Source of the DNA: an uncultured delta proteobacterium
GTDB lineage: Bacteria > Desulfobacterota > Desulfobulbia > Desulfobulbales > Desulfurivibrionaceae
Direction of reading: 5' to 3'
NCBI GenBank assembly: GCA_903869265.1
Contig: CAIPYE010000017.1
Span: 186,001-250,000, forward strand
Length of the DNA stretch: 64,000 nt
Below are positions 16,604 through 25,804 of this stretch, piece after piece. Numbering within the stretch: the stretch's first letter is position 1; the number at the start of each line of letters is the position of its first letter. The notes beneath the pieces are model-generated. The model was given only the letters and a program-made list of their open reading frames with translations, did not search any database and was not told where the DNA came from. The position numbers and the translations under genes were made by a program.

Positions 16604-17400
16604 CCAGAGGATTGTCGTCCCACAAAAGGAGCCTTTTTGTGCCCTGCGGCGAAAATCGTGGATTTTCCCTGGTTGAGCTGCTCATTGTAATGCTCATGTC
16701 CGGCGTGGTCATGGGGGCAATCTACAATATTTACAGTTCCCAGCAGAAGGCCTACTCCTCCCAGGAGCTTGTCGCCGAAACCCAGCAAAACTTCCGGGCT
16801 GCGATCACCGTGATGGGCAGGGAGATCCGGCTGGCTGGCCATCGGGATCCTTCGACTGTCGCCGATGTTCCGTCCACGAGCACCGATTGTCTCGTCGCCC
16901 CGGGCGTGTGTATTGGCTCCGGCGCCAGCCAGCTTGTTTTCACCTATTTTGACACCACGGCCACGGACAATGCGGTTGATTATGACGGTGACGGGGTTCT
17001 TCACGGGGTACAAGGCCCCAGCGAACTGGTCAAGGTCACCTATGATCTGTACGACGCCTATGGCGCTGGGGTTAGCGATGATCTTGGCCGGGCGGTTGGC
17101 GCCGGGAACAGGGTACCAACGGTTTTGAATATCCATGGGCTTCAGTTTCGCTATCTCCTTGATGATGGTGTCGGAGGTTTTACCTTTGCGCCTGTTGGAA
17201 CGGTGGTGAGTGCCGGAAACATGCGGAGCGTACGCGGGGTTGAGGTGACGATTCTTGCTAAAAGCTCGGGGGTGGACAGGAACTATGCAGTTGCCCCGTC
17301 CTTTACCGCCCCTGGGCCGGGACCAACCTGGGTGCTTCCCACCGGGGTTCGGGGCCGGATGTTCTCTACAACCATCATGTGCAGGAACCTGAGTATATGA
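16600..17400 (+). CDS. pilW: Minor pilin PilW-like
   Basis: The 266-residue prepilin has the cleavage region CGENRG-FSLVELLIVMLMSG and the PilW-family helix continuation (SSQELVAETQQNFRAAITVM). The leader is longer than usual at about 25 residues. A beta-rich C-terminal domain follows. Acidic repeats such as DYDGDGVL at about residues 127-134 resemble calcium loops. It overlaps fimT by four bases and pilV by four bases. PilW belongs to the minor-pilin subcomplex that initiates type IV pilus assembly at the inner membrane. Confidence 0.86.
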   Translation: MTRGLSSHKRSLFVPCGENRGFSLVELLIVMLMSGVVMGAIYNIYSSQQKAYSSQELVAETQQNFRAAITVMGREIRLAGHRDPSTVADVPSTSTDCLVAPGVCIGSGASQLVFTYFDTTATDNAVDYDGDGVLHGVQGPSELVKVTYDLYDAYGAGVSDDLGRAVGAGNRVPTVLNIHGLQFRYLLDDGVGGFTFAPVGTVVSAGNMRSVRGVEVTILAKSSGVDRNYAVAPSFTAPGPGPTWVLPTGVRGRMFSTTIMCRNLSI

Positions 17401-17789
17401 GCCCACAAGGATTGACCGGCAATGAGAAGGGCTTCACCCTGATCGAGGTGATGGTCGCCATTACCATTCTGGCAATCGGACTTCTGGCTGTGGCTGCGAC
17501 CCCCGTCATGGTGATGTCGGGCAACAACAGGGCGCAGCGGATCACCGAGGCCTCTTTCGGGGCGATGGACCGCTTTGAACAGTTGATGATGTTGGATAAC
17601 TCCGCAGCGGATCTTACCTCCGGCAACCATTCCGCCACAGTAACCCAGGGGGGGCTGACCTATACCGTGAAATGGGTCGTCACCGATTTGGACAGCTCGC
17701 GGAAGCAGATCGACGTCACCGTACAGTGGAGCGAAGGCCTGCTTACCAAGCAATACCAGTATGCCTATTACAAAACGGATTTCATGTAG
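17397..17789 (+). CDS. pilV: Minor pilin PilV-like
   Basis: The 130-residue prepilin has cleavage in NEKG-FTLIEVMVAITILAIGL and the PilV-type short C-terminal domain. The start is set by the ATGA overlap with pilW at 17397; a slightly longer upstream frame overlaps pilW coding sequence. It lies between pilW and pilX, the usual order of minor-pilin operons. It should join the pilus-initiation complex and help present PilY1. Confidence 0.88.
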   Translation: MSPQGLTGNEKGFTLIEVMVAITILAIGLLAVAATPVMVMSGNNRAQRITEASFGAMDRFEQLMMLDNSAADLTSGNHSATVTQGGLTYTVKWVVTDLDSSRKQIDVTVQWSEGLLTKQYQYAYYKTDFM

Positions 17790-17798
17790 GTGGAAGGG

Positions 17799-18284
17799 AT
17801 GAATATTTTTAAGGTGGGCAAGGGGGAAGATGGCTTTGTGCTGGTGGCGGCATTGCTGATTATGCTGATCCTCCTTCTCTTGGGCGCGACCTCCCTGAGC
17901 AATACCAATGTCGAGCTGAAGATCGCCAGTAATACACGGGAAATGGTGCAGGATCTGTATGTGGCCGAAACGAGCTGGCAGGAAGGGGCCAATTGGATGC
18001 TGAGCTATTCCAAGCCGCCTCCGGACGCCAATGTCGGGGTGGAAACAGCTAATGTGCGGAATTTTGGCAACGGCGGCATCGATGTGGTGAACAACACCTT
18101 TCCCGCTGGCACCCAGGATGGCACCCTGGGTGGGGTTCCGTACTGGTACAAGGTTGCCTATCGTGAAGATCACCCGAGCCCGGGCAGCAGCAAGGATTAT
18201 CGGGATTATTACTACACTGTCACCGGCAATGCCAATCGGGCGCAGGAAATCGAAACCGTTGTCCGTGTGGTTTACGGAAAATGA
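17799..18284 (+). CDS. pilX: Minor pilin PilX-like
   Basis: The protein is 161 residues from ATG 17799. A GTG nine bases upstream is also in frame, and the purine-rich bases between fit a ribosome site for the ATG. The N-terminus GEDGFVLVAALLIMLILLLL is the PilX-N signature: a prepilin-like cleavage region followed by a long hydrophobic helix, but without the usual Glu at +5. That absence is characteristic of the family, where the residue is often not conserved. It ends just before pilY1 and should form the tip subcomplex with the other minor pilins and PilY1. Confidence 0.85.
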   Translation: MNIFKVGKGEDGFVLVAALLIMLILLLLGATSLSNTNVELKIASNTREMVQDLYVAETSWQEGANWMLSYSKPPPDANVGVETANVRNFGNGGIDVVNNTFPAGTQDGTLGGVPYWYKVAYREDHPSPGSSKDYRDYYYTVTGNANRAQEIETVVRVVYGK

Positions 18285-18340
18285 CCATGGCCGCAGTCGT
18301 GGCTGATGGCAAAGAACTGCAAGGAACAGTGAGGTGCACC

Positions 18341-21300
18341 ATGAAATATCGAATCGCTGGGAAGATCGTTGCGGCCTGTATTTTGGTTTTGCTTTCTGCC
18401 GCCTTGTGTGCTGCGGATACGTTGCGCGTCCAGGTCGTTTCTAGCACCGATGATGCCCAGGAGTATCTTCAGGCCGGGTGTAGCGGTTCGAGGGCCCTGG
18501 GGCAAGTTCTCCGGGGCGATAATTATCTGGAGTTTGGCAAAGACGATTGCACGTCAACCCCTGCCACCCTGATTGGCTTGCGTTTTACCCTCCAAAACAT
18601 TCCGAGGGGTGCGCAAATAACCGCAGCCCATCTTGAACTGGTCGAGGACAATGCATCCTGCGGCGGGGGCATTGACTGGACCGTGCGTGGCGAGAATGTC
18701 GATAATGCCGCGACCTTCGGCAGCGCCAATTTTTCCATTTCCAGCAGAAAAACAACGAATCCCACCACCGCCTCTGTAAACTGGGCCAACGATAAAGATG
18801 TCTGTAACGGCAAAAATAGCAGAACGACCATCTTGGGCCCTGACATCAAAGCCATTATCCAGGAAATCGTCAACCGGGCGGGCTGGTCGACGGTTGTTCC
18901 CTACACCGATTCCCTTGCGCTGTTTGTCAGCGGCACGGGCCGCCGCAATGTGTATTCTTACGACCAGAAATCGTCAAGAGCCCCCTTGTTGCATATTGAG
19001 TATCTGCCCGTTGCTGCTCCAAAGATCAGCGTCGATCCCGTCAATCTGGGGATTTCTTCCTTTCAGGGAACCAACCCCGTTGCTGGCTCTGTTACTCTGA
19101 CCAATACCGGAAACGCCAATCTGGTATATACCATTACCGATGATGCTTCCTGGCTTTCTGTTTCCCCGGCAAGCGGCACCCTGGCTGCTGGAGCCAGCCA
19201 GACCCTGGCAGTCACCTATACCACCGCAGGCCTTGTCGCCAGCAGCTACGCCGCAACGATCACCATTACCGATCCCAACGCCACCAACTCCCCGCTGGAT
19301 ATCCCGGTGAGTCTCACGGTGCAACCGGCGCCGCATAGCAGCGCCTGCGGCGAGGTTCCGCTGTATACCGAAAATCTGGTCAACCCGGCCATTCTCATCC
19401 TGCTGGACATCTCCGGCAGCATGACAACCCTGATGGATCTGGTAGACTCGTCAACCACGGTTAATACAACGCCGGATGTGGGAAATATTGTTCAGGAGAT
19501 TGTCAACCGGGGAGGCTGGGCCGCACTCAACCCGATGAATTTTATCCTTACCGGAAATGGCAGCGGCAAGCGGCAGGCCAGATCCTATGATAATTCTGCG
19601 GCATACGCGCCTGTGTTGACTGTGAGCTATATTAGCTCGGATGACAGCATACGATACGACAATGTGGAATTCCCGGTGGTGCGTTCCAAGGATGATGCCT
19701 ACCAGTCGTCCGGCGGCACCATGTATCTCACAAACACGACGCTCCAGATGGGAGGGAGCTACACCACTGGGCTCCGGTTTGATGCGGTGGATATTCCGCC
19801 GAACTCCACAATCTTGAATGCAAGTATCCGTTTTGTGCCCGCCTTTTCCGATACTATCGCCACCACTGTGACTGTCTACGGGGAGGCTGCAGACAGCGCG
19901 GCAATCTATAGCACGGCGGCAAACAATATCACCGGCCGGACGAAAACGACCGCCAGCGCGAGTTGGGCCATCCCGAGTTGGTCGCCCCCCACCCAGGAAT
20001 CACGGCTCAAGATCGCCAAGGATGTCTTGAGCAAACTGGTGGCGGATCGCAGCATCGCTTGGGGTTTCGGCTCCTGGACAGGCAACTACAGCAGCTCCGA
20101 CCCAACCCATTACACAAAGGTGCATACGGGCTGCAAGTTCAACGATGATCCCCACCAGACCAAATTGCAGACCTCAATTGCCAGCGTCAGCGCTGCCGGA
20201 ACCACGCCGCTGGTGCCGGCAATGCAGCAGGCCCAGGCATACTTTGCCGGAACCAAGGCGGACCTTGAGGGGGCGTATTATGTACCCCTTTCATGCCAGC
20301 CGAAATTCCTCATCCTGATCACCGATGGCCTGGGCAATCTGGATACCGACTTGCCTGGGGTCACCACCGAGGCGGGTAAACTGGCCGATCAAAAGATCAC
20401 CACCGTGACCATCGGTTTTGGTCTTGACGATGCAACCCAGCTCAACGAGATTGCCAAAATCAGCAACCAGCGGGGCGAGGCTGTTGCCGATGATGACCTC
20501 TATGCCATGCATGACGAGGTTGCCGGCGTGGGCGTACCCTTCCTTGCCCAGAATAAGACTGCCTTGGAGGATGCCCTCCAGAATGTTACCACCAATGTCA
20601 AGGCGCAGGTGTTTTATGGGTCCACCCCGGCGCCCACCACCTCCGCCGGGCGGGAAGACCTGATTGTCAACGCCCAGTTCAGTGCGGGGGGCTGGACCGG
20701 CGACCTGATCTGCACCAATCTAGACACCAAAAATGCCCAACTCGGCACGCAGAAATGGAAGGCGTCCACTGTTATGCCGGTTACCAAGAAGGCCTATACC
20801 GTTACCGACCTGGTTACGAACGCCGTGGTTCCCTATACCGATGCCACCCTGGCCAGCGACAATTATCTTTGCAAGTCTCTGGGCGATATCATCAATTCGA
20901 CTCCGGTTATTATTGATCCGCCGACCCATTATTACCCGTTCAATAACTACGCCGCATTCAGAACTTCGCAAGCCAAGCGAAACACCATAATTTATGTCGG
21001 CTCCAACGATGGCGCTCTCCATGCCTTTAAGCTGGACGATGGCGTTGAGCAATGGCGGTTTTACCCCAACAGCATCCTTGCCAAGCTCAATGAGGCGAGC
21101 GACCCCACCAAGAATATGTGTTCTGCCGAGTTCTGCCACCGGTATCTGGTGGATGGCTCGCCCATCGCTGCGGACATCTATGACGGTAGCAAGTGGAAAA
21201 CCGTGTTGATGACCGGTTTGCGGCGAGGCGGTGCCGCGTATTTCGCCCTTGATGTCACGGGGGGCAGGCCGTTTGACGCTGTTGCTGTAGATCCGCTTAA

Positions 21301-22441
21301 TCCGGATAACAGGGTGAAATATCTCTGGCAGTTCACCGACAGTCAGCTTGGCCAGACCTGGGCGCAGCCGGAGGTGTACCGGGCCGGGGTCAAGAGTTCG
21401 ACTGATACAGTGTGGGCCGTTTACTGGGGTTCGGGCTATGCCGAGGATGTTCTCAATCAACCGAATAAACAGGCATACCTTTACGGAGTGGAGGCCAATG
21501 ATGCATCTGTTCCTTTATGGAAAGACGCCACCGGGGTTGCCACCAACAGGATCAAGCTCCCCTCTGCGGCATCCACCTTGATGGACGATGCCTTGGGAGG
21601 GGTGGTGGTTACCGAGATGAATGATGATTACCGGGGAGACAGGCTGTACACCGGCAATCTCTACGGAACCATGTACAGAGTGACCAATATCGGGAAAAAT
21701 GAGACTCCTCAGGTCTCCACCCTGTTCAGCTTCAATCGCGGCACTCCGGATCATTCAACCCCCATCAGGGTAAGACCATCCGATGCCTACTATGCCGAAA
21801 ATATTACCTGGCTTTATTTCGGTACTGGGAGCTATGAGGTGCAGGCCGACAAGACAACCACTGCTATGCAGTACTTCTTCGGCCTGCGGGATGATACCAC
21901 CTACCCCAGTTATAGCCTGGCCACACTGCCGATTTTCACCACCCCCACGGTAACGAATGCTGCGACCGGGAAGGATTTTCGTGTAATCTCGGGGAGCGCT
22001 CCTGGGCCGGCGCCATATTCCTGGGCGCTGGAGTTGGATAACCGGTTGGTTTCCGGGGGGGCATCCGAGAGGGTGATCAGTGACGCACTGGTCGTGGGCG
22101 GGGTGGTTTTTTTCACCACCTTTACCCCTGCGGCTGATGTCTGCGAGGGAACCGGCCAGGCGTGGCTGTTTGCCCTGGATTACACCACCGGCAAGCCTCC
22201 GGCGAAGCCGGTATTTGATATCAACGGCGACAAAACTTTTGACAGCAAGGATATGATCAAGGATGCCAGCGGGAACACATATTCGGTCGCAGGCATCTAT
22301 TTGGGAGAGGATATTGCCTCCAATCCGGTTCTGCTCAAGGACGTCATTGTCGTTGGCACCAAGACAGGGGGGACCGAGACATTTAAGGTGAATCTCCCCC
22401 GAACGAAACCAGCAATGCGCTCTTGGTGGGAAAACCCTTAA
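18341..22441 (+). CDS. pilY1: PilY1-type tip adhesin with VWA domain, inserted repeat domain and propeller
   Basis: The protein is 1366 residues with a Sec signal. Residues about 25-225 form a DNRLRE/disaggregatase-related-like domain, then an Ig-like segment about 230-330 (SWLSVSPASGTLAAGASQ). A von Willebrand A domain starts with the MIDAS motif DISGSM at Asp356. It is interrupted by about 185 residues resembling the first domain in rearranged order, then resumes at about 553 (KLVADRSIAWGFGSW) with the remaining MIDAS parts TTPLVPA and LITDG. The C-terminal half is the PilY1 propeller (IIYVGSNDGALHAF) with a calcium-loop motif DINGDKTFDSKD near the end. The start at 18341 has GAGGTG; a frame 20 codons longer lacks a signal peptide. 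It should sit at the pilus tip and control retraction or adhesion. Confidence 0.9.
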   Translation: MKYRIAGKIVAACILVLLSAALCAADTLRVQVVSSTDDAQEYLQAGCSGSRALGQVLRGDNYLEFGKDDCTSTPATLIGLRFTLQNIPRGAQITAAHLELVEDNASCGGGIDWTVRGENVDNAATFGSANFSISSRKTTNPTTASVNWANDKDVCNGKNSRTTILGPDIKAIIQEIVNRAGWSTVVPYTDSLALFVSGTGRRNVYSYDQKSSRAPLLHIEYLPVAAPKISVDPVNLGISSFQGTNPVAGSVTLTNTGNANLVYTITDDASWLSVSPASGTLAAGASQTLAVTYTTAGLVASSYAATITITDPNATNSPLDIPVSLTVQPAPHSSACGEVPLYTENLVNPAILILLDISGSMTTLMDLVDSSTTVNTTPDVGNIVQEIVNRGGWAALNPMNFILTGNGSGKRQARSYDNSAAYAPVLTVSYISSDDSIRYDNVEFPVVRSKDDAYQSSGGTMYLTNTTLQMGGSYTTGLRFDAVDIPPNSTILNASIRFVPAFSDTIATTVTVYGEAADSAAIYSTAANNITGRTKTTASASWAIPSWSPPTQESRLKIAKDVLSKLVADRSIAWGFGSWTGNYSSSDPTHYTKVHTGCKFNDDPHQTKLQTSIASVSAAGTTPLVPAMQQAQAYFAGTKADLEGAYYVPLSCQPKFLILITDGLGNLDTDLPGVTTEAGKLADQKITTVTIGFGLDDATQLNEIAKISNQRGEAVADDDLYAMHDEVAGVGVPFLAQNKTALEDALQNVTTNVKAQVFYGSTPAPTTSAGREDLIVNAQFSAGGWTGDLICTNLDTKNAQLGTQKWKASTVMPVTKKAYTVTDLVTNAVVPYTDATLASDNYLCKSLGDIINSTPVIIDPPTHYYPFNNYAAFRTSQAKRNTIIYVGSNDGALHAFKLDDGVEQWRFYPNSILAKLNEASDPTKNMCSAEFCHRYLVDGSPIAADIYDGSKWKTVLMTGLRRGGAAYFALDVTGGRPFDAVAVDPLNPDNRVKYLWQFTDSQLGQTWAQPEVYRAGVKSSTDTVWAVYWGSGYAEDVLNQPNKQAYLYGVEANDASVPLWKDATGVATNRIKLPSAASTLMDDALGGVVVTEMNDDYRGDRLYTGNLYGTMYRVTNIGKNETPQVSTLFSFNRGTPDHSTPIRVRPSDAYYAENITWLYFGTGSYEVQADKTTTAMQYFFGLRDDTTYPSYSLATLPIFTTPTVTNAATGKDFRVISGSAPGPAPYSWALELDNRLVSGGASERVISDALVVGGVVFFTTFTPAADVCEGTGQAWLFALDYTTGKPPAKPVFDINGDKTFDSKDMIKDASGNTYSVAGIYLGEDIASNPVLLKDVIVVGTKTGGTETFKVNLPRTKPAMRSWWENP

Positions 22442-22453
22442 AGAGGACAGCCA

Positions 22454-22813
22454 ATGAAAAATTTTATATATGCGGTCATTTTTGTTCTGGGTGTTTGCTT
22501 TGTCCCGTTCGGTGTACAGGCAGGAACCAGGTATCTCCCCGAAAAAACTTTTTTGGGGAGAATTCTGGAGCTGGGTGCTAACCAGTCGCTGGTGCAGGTT
22601 GGAGATTACTCCTTTGTCGTGGGGCCTGTCTTTGTGGACAGCGGAACCGGGGAGGTGCCTGCAAATCGCGCCGATCTCCAAGCGGGGCAACTTGTGCAGG
22701 TGGAGGTTGCCCGCAAGGGGGTGGATCTTTCCGAGGCAAAAAAAATTATCATCTTGAAGGGCGAGCGGTTGCAGCAGGCAGTAAAGCAAATGGCGTTTCC
22801 TCCAATAGATTAG
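22454..22813 (+). CDS. Small secreted protein of the pilY1 operon, function unknown
   Basis: The 119-residue protein has a Sec signal (MKNFIYAVIFVLGVCFVPFG, cleavage after VQA). The mature part is a compact, probably beta-rich domain (FLGRILELGANQSLVQVGDY) ending in a helix (LKGERLQQAVKQM). It starts 12 bases after pilY1 behind AGAGGA and is surely co-transcribed. I do not recognise a family. The pattern of short beta strands around a charged segment could be an OB-like fold. Its position between pilY1 and pilB suggests a periplasmic role in pilus assembly or PilY1 export. Confidence 0.72.
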   Translation: MKNFIYAVIFVLGVCFVPFGVQAGTRYLPEKTFLGRILELGANQSLVQVGDYSFVVGPVFVDSGTGEVPANRADLQAGQLVQVEVARKGVDLSEAKKIIILKGERLQQAVKQMAFPPID

Positions 22814-22883
22814 CAAATATGGTTCGGGCAGCAAAACCGCAGCTGTCTGGCGATTTGCTTGTCGCGGTGGTCCCCCTAAAAAT

Positions 22884-22919
22884 GCTGGCTATTGCTGCCG
22901 ATCAGGCGCAATAGCCAGC
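22884..22919 (+). other. Strong hairpin between the pilY1 operon and pilB
   Basis: GCTGGCTATTG at 22884-22894 pairs perfectly with 22909-22919. One more pair, a single bulged base and a GCC/GGC tip extend the stem around a GATCA loop. No T run follows, so it is not a normal rho-independent terminator. It lies 23 bases before the pilB ATG and could stabilise the upstream message or modulate pilB translation. Confidence 0.6.
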
Positions 22920-22942
22920 GTGTGTGTGAGAGATAGCGTTGG

Positions 22943-24751
22943 ATGACAGCCACCCTGAATGACGAAAAATATCTTCTGGAATTGCTTGCGCGAAACCGGC
23001 TGATCACCCCCGAGCAGCGCTTTTTTGTTGAAAGCCACAAGGCCCAGCAGCGGCAGCTTCTGCTGAAGCAGCACAGCGCCCGGCGAAAGAGTGATACCGG
23101 CAAAGAGCGGGATGAGAGCCTGAACTTCGTTGATATCGTTGTCTCGATGAACCTGGAATTGTCTGGGAAGAAAGGGCAGCTTCTCACCGAGGAGCTGATT
23201 GTCCGGGCCGTGGCCAAGGATATGGGCCTGCCGTTCAAAAAACTCGACCCCCTTGAGCTGGATCTGAAAACGGTTACCAAGACCATCCCCCGCACTTTTG
23301 CCTTCAGGCACCTGCTGCTGCCATTTTCCATTGCCAATGGAGTGCTTGAGGTTGCCATCTGCAACCCTGAGAACAAAACGGTTCTGGCCGAGATCGAGCG
23401 GGCTAATCAGCTTTCAGTCAAGCCCTATCTGGCCACCAAGAGCGACATCCGCAAGACCCTGGCTGAGTTCTTCGGTTTCCAGTCCTCCATCACCGCGGCG
23501 GAAAGCCATCTGGCAAGGCCCCTGGTGGATCTGGGCAATCTCGAGCAGTATGTGCGCATCTCCTCCACCGAGGAGGCGGCCTCTTCGGACCAGCATGTGA
23601 CCTCGGCGGTGGATCATATGTTCAACTATGCCTTTGAGCAGCGGGCCAGCGATATCCACATCGAGCCGAAACGGGAGCAGGCCCAGGTTCGCTTGCGCAT
23701 CGACGGGGTGCTGCACACCATCTACAAGCTGCCCAAGGTTGTCCATGCTGCGGTGATCTCCCGGATCAAATCACTAGCCCGGATGGACATTGCCGAGAAG
23801 CGGCGGCCCCAGGACGGCAGGATCAAGGTGGATCGCTCCGGACAGGAGGCGGAGATTCGGGTCTCCACCGTGCCGGTGGCCTTTGGGGAAAAGGCGGTGC
23901 TGCGAATCCTTGACCCGGATATCCTGTTCCAGGATGTGGACAAAATAGGCTTTTCCTCGCGTGATCTTGAGGTGTACCAGGGGTTTATGACCGCGCCCCA
24001 TGGCATTTTTCTTGTCACCGGGCCAACGGGTAGCGGCAAATCCACCACCCTTTATTCGACCCTCAAACAAATCGCCACCCCGGAAAAGAACGTGGTTACG
24101 GTGGAAGATCCGGTGGAGATGGTGCATGAGGAGTTCAACCAGATTCCGGTGCAGCCGCAGCTGGATGTGACCTTTTCCACCATCCTGCGCAATATCCTGC
24201 GCCAGGACCCGGACATCATCATGATCGGCGAGATCCGCGATCTGGACACGGCGGTGAATGCCGTGCAGGCGGCGCTCACCGGGCATCTTGTCTTTTCCAC
24301 CCTGCATACCAACGATGCCGTTGCTTCCATCAGCCGATTGCTGGATCTGGGGGTGCAGCCCTTCATGGTCGGATCCACTCTGCTGGGAGCCATGGCCCAG
24401 CGGTTGGTGCGGCGGATCTGCCCCCATTGCAGCGAAAGTTTTCGCATGTCGGCCGACGAGCTGCGGGGCTTCGGCCTGCCGGTTGTCGAGGATGGGGAGT
24501 TCGAACTGCGGCGGGGTAAGGGGTGCCAGCAATGCCGGGGCACCGGCTATCTTGGGCGCTGCGGAATTTTTGAGATCTTCGCCATGAGCGACAAGATTCG
24601 CAAGCAGATCAGTGGTGGAAGTGCGGAAATGGAGATCAGGCAGACCGCCAGGGAGGAAGGCATGACCACGCTCAAGGAGGATGCCTGGTGCAAGGTGAAA
24701 AGCGGGATCACCACCCCGGAGGAGGCCTTGCGTGTAACCGGTGCGGATTAG
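22943..24751 (+). CDS. pilB: Type IV pilus extension ATPase PilB (GspE family)
   Basis: The 602-residue hexameric ATPase powers pilin polymerisation at the inner-membrane face. An N-terminal MshEN-like region spans about 60-190. The Walker A is GPTGSGKST from Gly360, the Asp box VTVEDPVE, Walker B DIIMIGEIRD, and the His box ALTGHLVFSTLHTND. A tetracysteine zinc site is CPHC at 493-496 with CQQC at 528-531, typical of PilB/GspE. MshEN regions can bind c-di-GMP. It follows the hairpin and the small secreted gene and ends just before a strong terminator. No PilC or PilT gene lies in the window. Confidence 0.92.
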   Translation: MTATLNDEKYLLELLARNRLITPEQRFFVESHKAQQRQLLLKQHSARRKSDTGKERDESLNFVDIVVSMNLELSGKKGQLLTEELIVRAVAKDMGLPFKKLDPLELDLKTVTKTIPRTFAFRHLLLPFSIANGVLEVAICNPENKTVLAEIERANQLSVKPYLATKSDIRKTLAEFFGFQSSITAAESHLARPLVDLGNLEQYVRISSTEEAASSDQHVTSAVDHMFNYAFEQRASDIHIEPKREQAQVRLRIDGVLHTIYKLPKVVHAAVISRIKSLARMDIAEKRRPQDGRIKVDRSGQEAEIRVSTVPVAFGEKAVLRILDPDILFQDVDKIGFSSRDLEVYQGFMTAPHGIFLVTGPTGSGKSTTLYSTLKQIATPEKNVVTVEDPVEMVHEEFNQIPVQPQLDVTFSTILRNILRQDPDIIMIGEIRDLDTAVNAVQAALTGHLVFSTLHTNDAVASISRLLDLGVQPFMVGSTLLGAMAQRLVRRICPHCSESFRMSADELRGFGLPVVEDGEFELRRGKGCQQCRGTGYLGRCGIFEIFAMSDKIRKQISGGSAEMEIRQTAREEGMTTLKEDAWCKVKSGITTPEEALRVTGAD

Positions 24752-24801
24752 CCGGGCACCTCGCTTTTTTAGCCAAGATGTATTATAGTGTTGCCATGAT
24801 C

Positions 24802-24831
24802 CCCTTGTTCCCCCGGAGCAAGGGTTTTTTT
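24802..24831 (+). terminator. Rho-independent terminator after pilB
   Basis: CCCTTGTTCC pairs with GGAGCAAGGG around a CCC loop, including one G-T pair, and is followed by seven T. It separates the pilus operon from smpB. It also argues against an smpB start at the TTG at 24833, which directly abuts it. Confidence 0.85.
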
Positions 24832-24865
24832 CTTGGCGTTTGGCTATGACCCTGTGGGTGAACAT

Positions 24866-25321
24866 GTGGCTGTGAAGGTTGTCTGCACCAATAAAAAAGC
24901 CTATCACGACTATACCATCGAGTCGGAGATCGAGGCTGGCCTCCAATTATTGGGCTCGGAGGTGAAATCCCTTAGGGCCGGGAAGGCCAACCTGCGTGAC
25001 GGGTTTGCCAAGATCAAAAATAACGAGGTTTTTATCCAGCGGGTGCATATCTCGCCATACAGTCACGCCACCTACGATGCGCCCGACCCTGTGCGGGAGC
25101 GCAAGGTGCTGCTCAAGAAGCGCGAGATCCTCAAGCTCGTTGGCAAGATTCAGGAAAGAGGGTACTCTCTGATTCCCCTCAAGATGTATTTCAACGAGAG
25201 GGGGAAGGCCAAGGTGATTCTTGGTCTGGCCAAGGGCAAAAAGCTTTACGACAAGCGCGAATCGCTCAAAAAGAAAGATACGGACCGGGAGATTGATCGG
25301 GCCATGCTAAAATACAGATAG
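24866..25321 (+). CDS. smpB: SsrA-binding protein SmpB
   Basis: The 151-residue protein has the SmpB motifs KVVCTNKKAYHDYTIES, EAGLQLLGSEVKSLRAG and the basic tail KGKKLYDKRESLKKK. It carries tmRNA to stalled ribosomes for trans-translation. The open frame begins 11 codons earlier at a TTG, but that codon abuts the terminator. The GTG at 24866 gives the usual MAVKVV-type N-terminus; a second GTG lies two codons on. Its ligand gene ssrA follows 38 bases after the stop, a common arrangement. Confidence 0.95.
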   Translation: MAVKVVCTNKKAYHDYTIESEIEAGLQLLGSEVKSLRAGKANLRDGFAKIKNNEVFIQRVHISPYSHATYDAPDPVRERKVLLKKREILKLVGKIQERGYSLIPLKMYFNERGKAKVILGLAKGKKLYDKRESLKKKDTDREIDRAMLKYR

Positions 25322-25359
25322 ATTTTTCAGTGGTTGTTGTTAACTTTTCATTCAAACAT

Positions 25360-25714
25360 GGGGGCGAAACGGATTCGACGGGGATATGTAAGCTCAGGTT
25401 GCATGCCGAGGTTTCTACCAACCTCGTAAAATAGGTAGAGCAAAATATAGTCGCAGACGACTATTCTTACGCTGTAGCAGCTTAAATGCTACCGGTCTTT
25501 CGGCTTACTCCTGCGCGGCCGGAAAGAACGTCGACTAGCGGGATAGCCTACGGTGCGCGCCTGCCGTGCCGATGGCGAAATTCAGTAGGATAGTGCCAAA
25601 AGCCTCTTGTTCTGGAGGGGCCAAGGCACGATAAGCAACCAAACAGAACTAAGCATGTAGATATCGGGAGGGGAGTATTTTCGGACGCGGGTTCAACTCC
25701 CGCCGCCTCCACCA
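25360..25714 (+). ncRNA. ssrA: Transfer-messenger RNA (SsrA)
   Basis: The RNA starts GGGGGCGAAACGGATTCGAC and ends in a TpsiC arm plus CCGCCTCCACCA. Its 5' GGGGGCG pairs with the 3' CGCCTCC through one G-U pair, and CCA is encoded. The tag frame resumes at GCA 25453 and encodes ADDYSYAVAA before TAA at 25483-25485, a typical degradation tag with a hydrophobic end. It is a one-piece tmRNA. It directly follows smpB. Confidence 0.97.
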
Positions 25715-25765
25715 TTTTTTTATTAGTAATTTCAATATGTTATCTGTTTTTTCAACAGGTCTAGA

Positions 25766-25804
25766 CCGTGTTCCACTTGTCCATTTTTGCCAAGTGGAAC
25801 ACGG
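25766..25804. repeat. Perfect 14-bp inverted repeat downstream of ssrA
   Basis: CCGTGTTCCACTTG at 25766-25779 is followed by an 11-base loop and the exact complement at 25791-25804. No T run follows on either strand. It may be an imperfect terminator of ssrA, or the relic of a small mobile element beside a tmRNA gene, a well-known insertion site. Confidence 0.65.
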
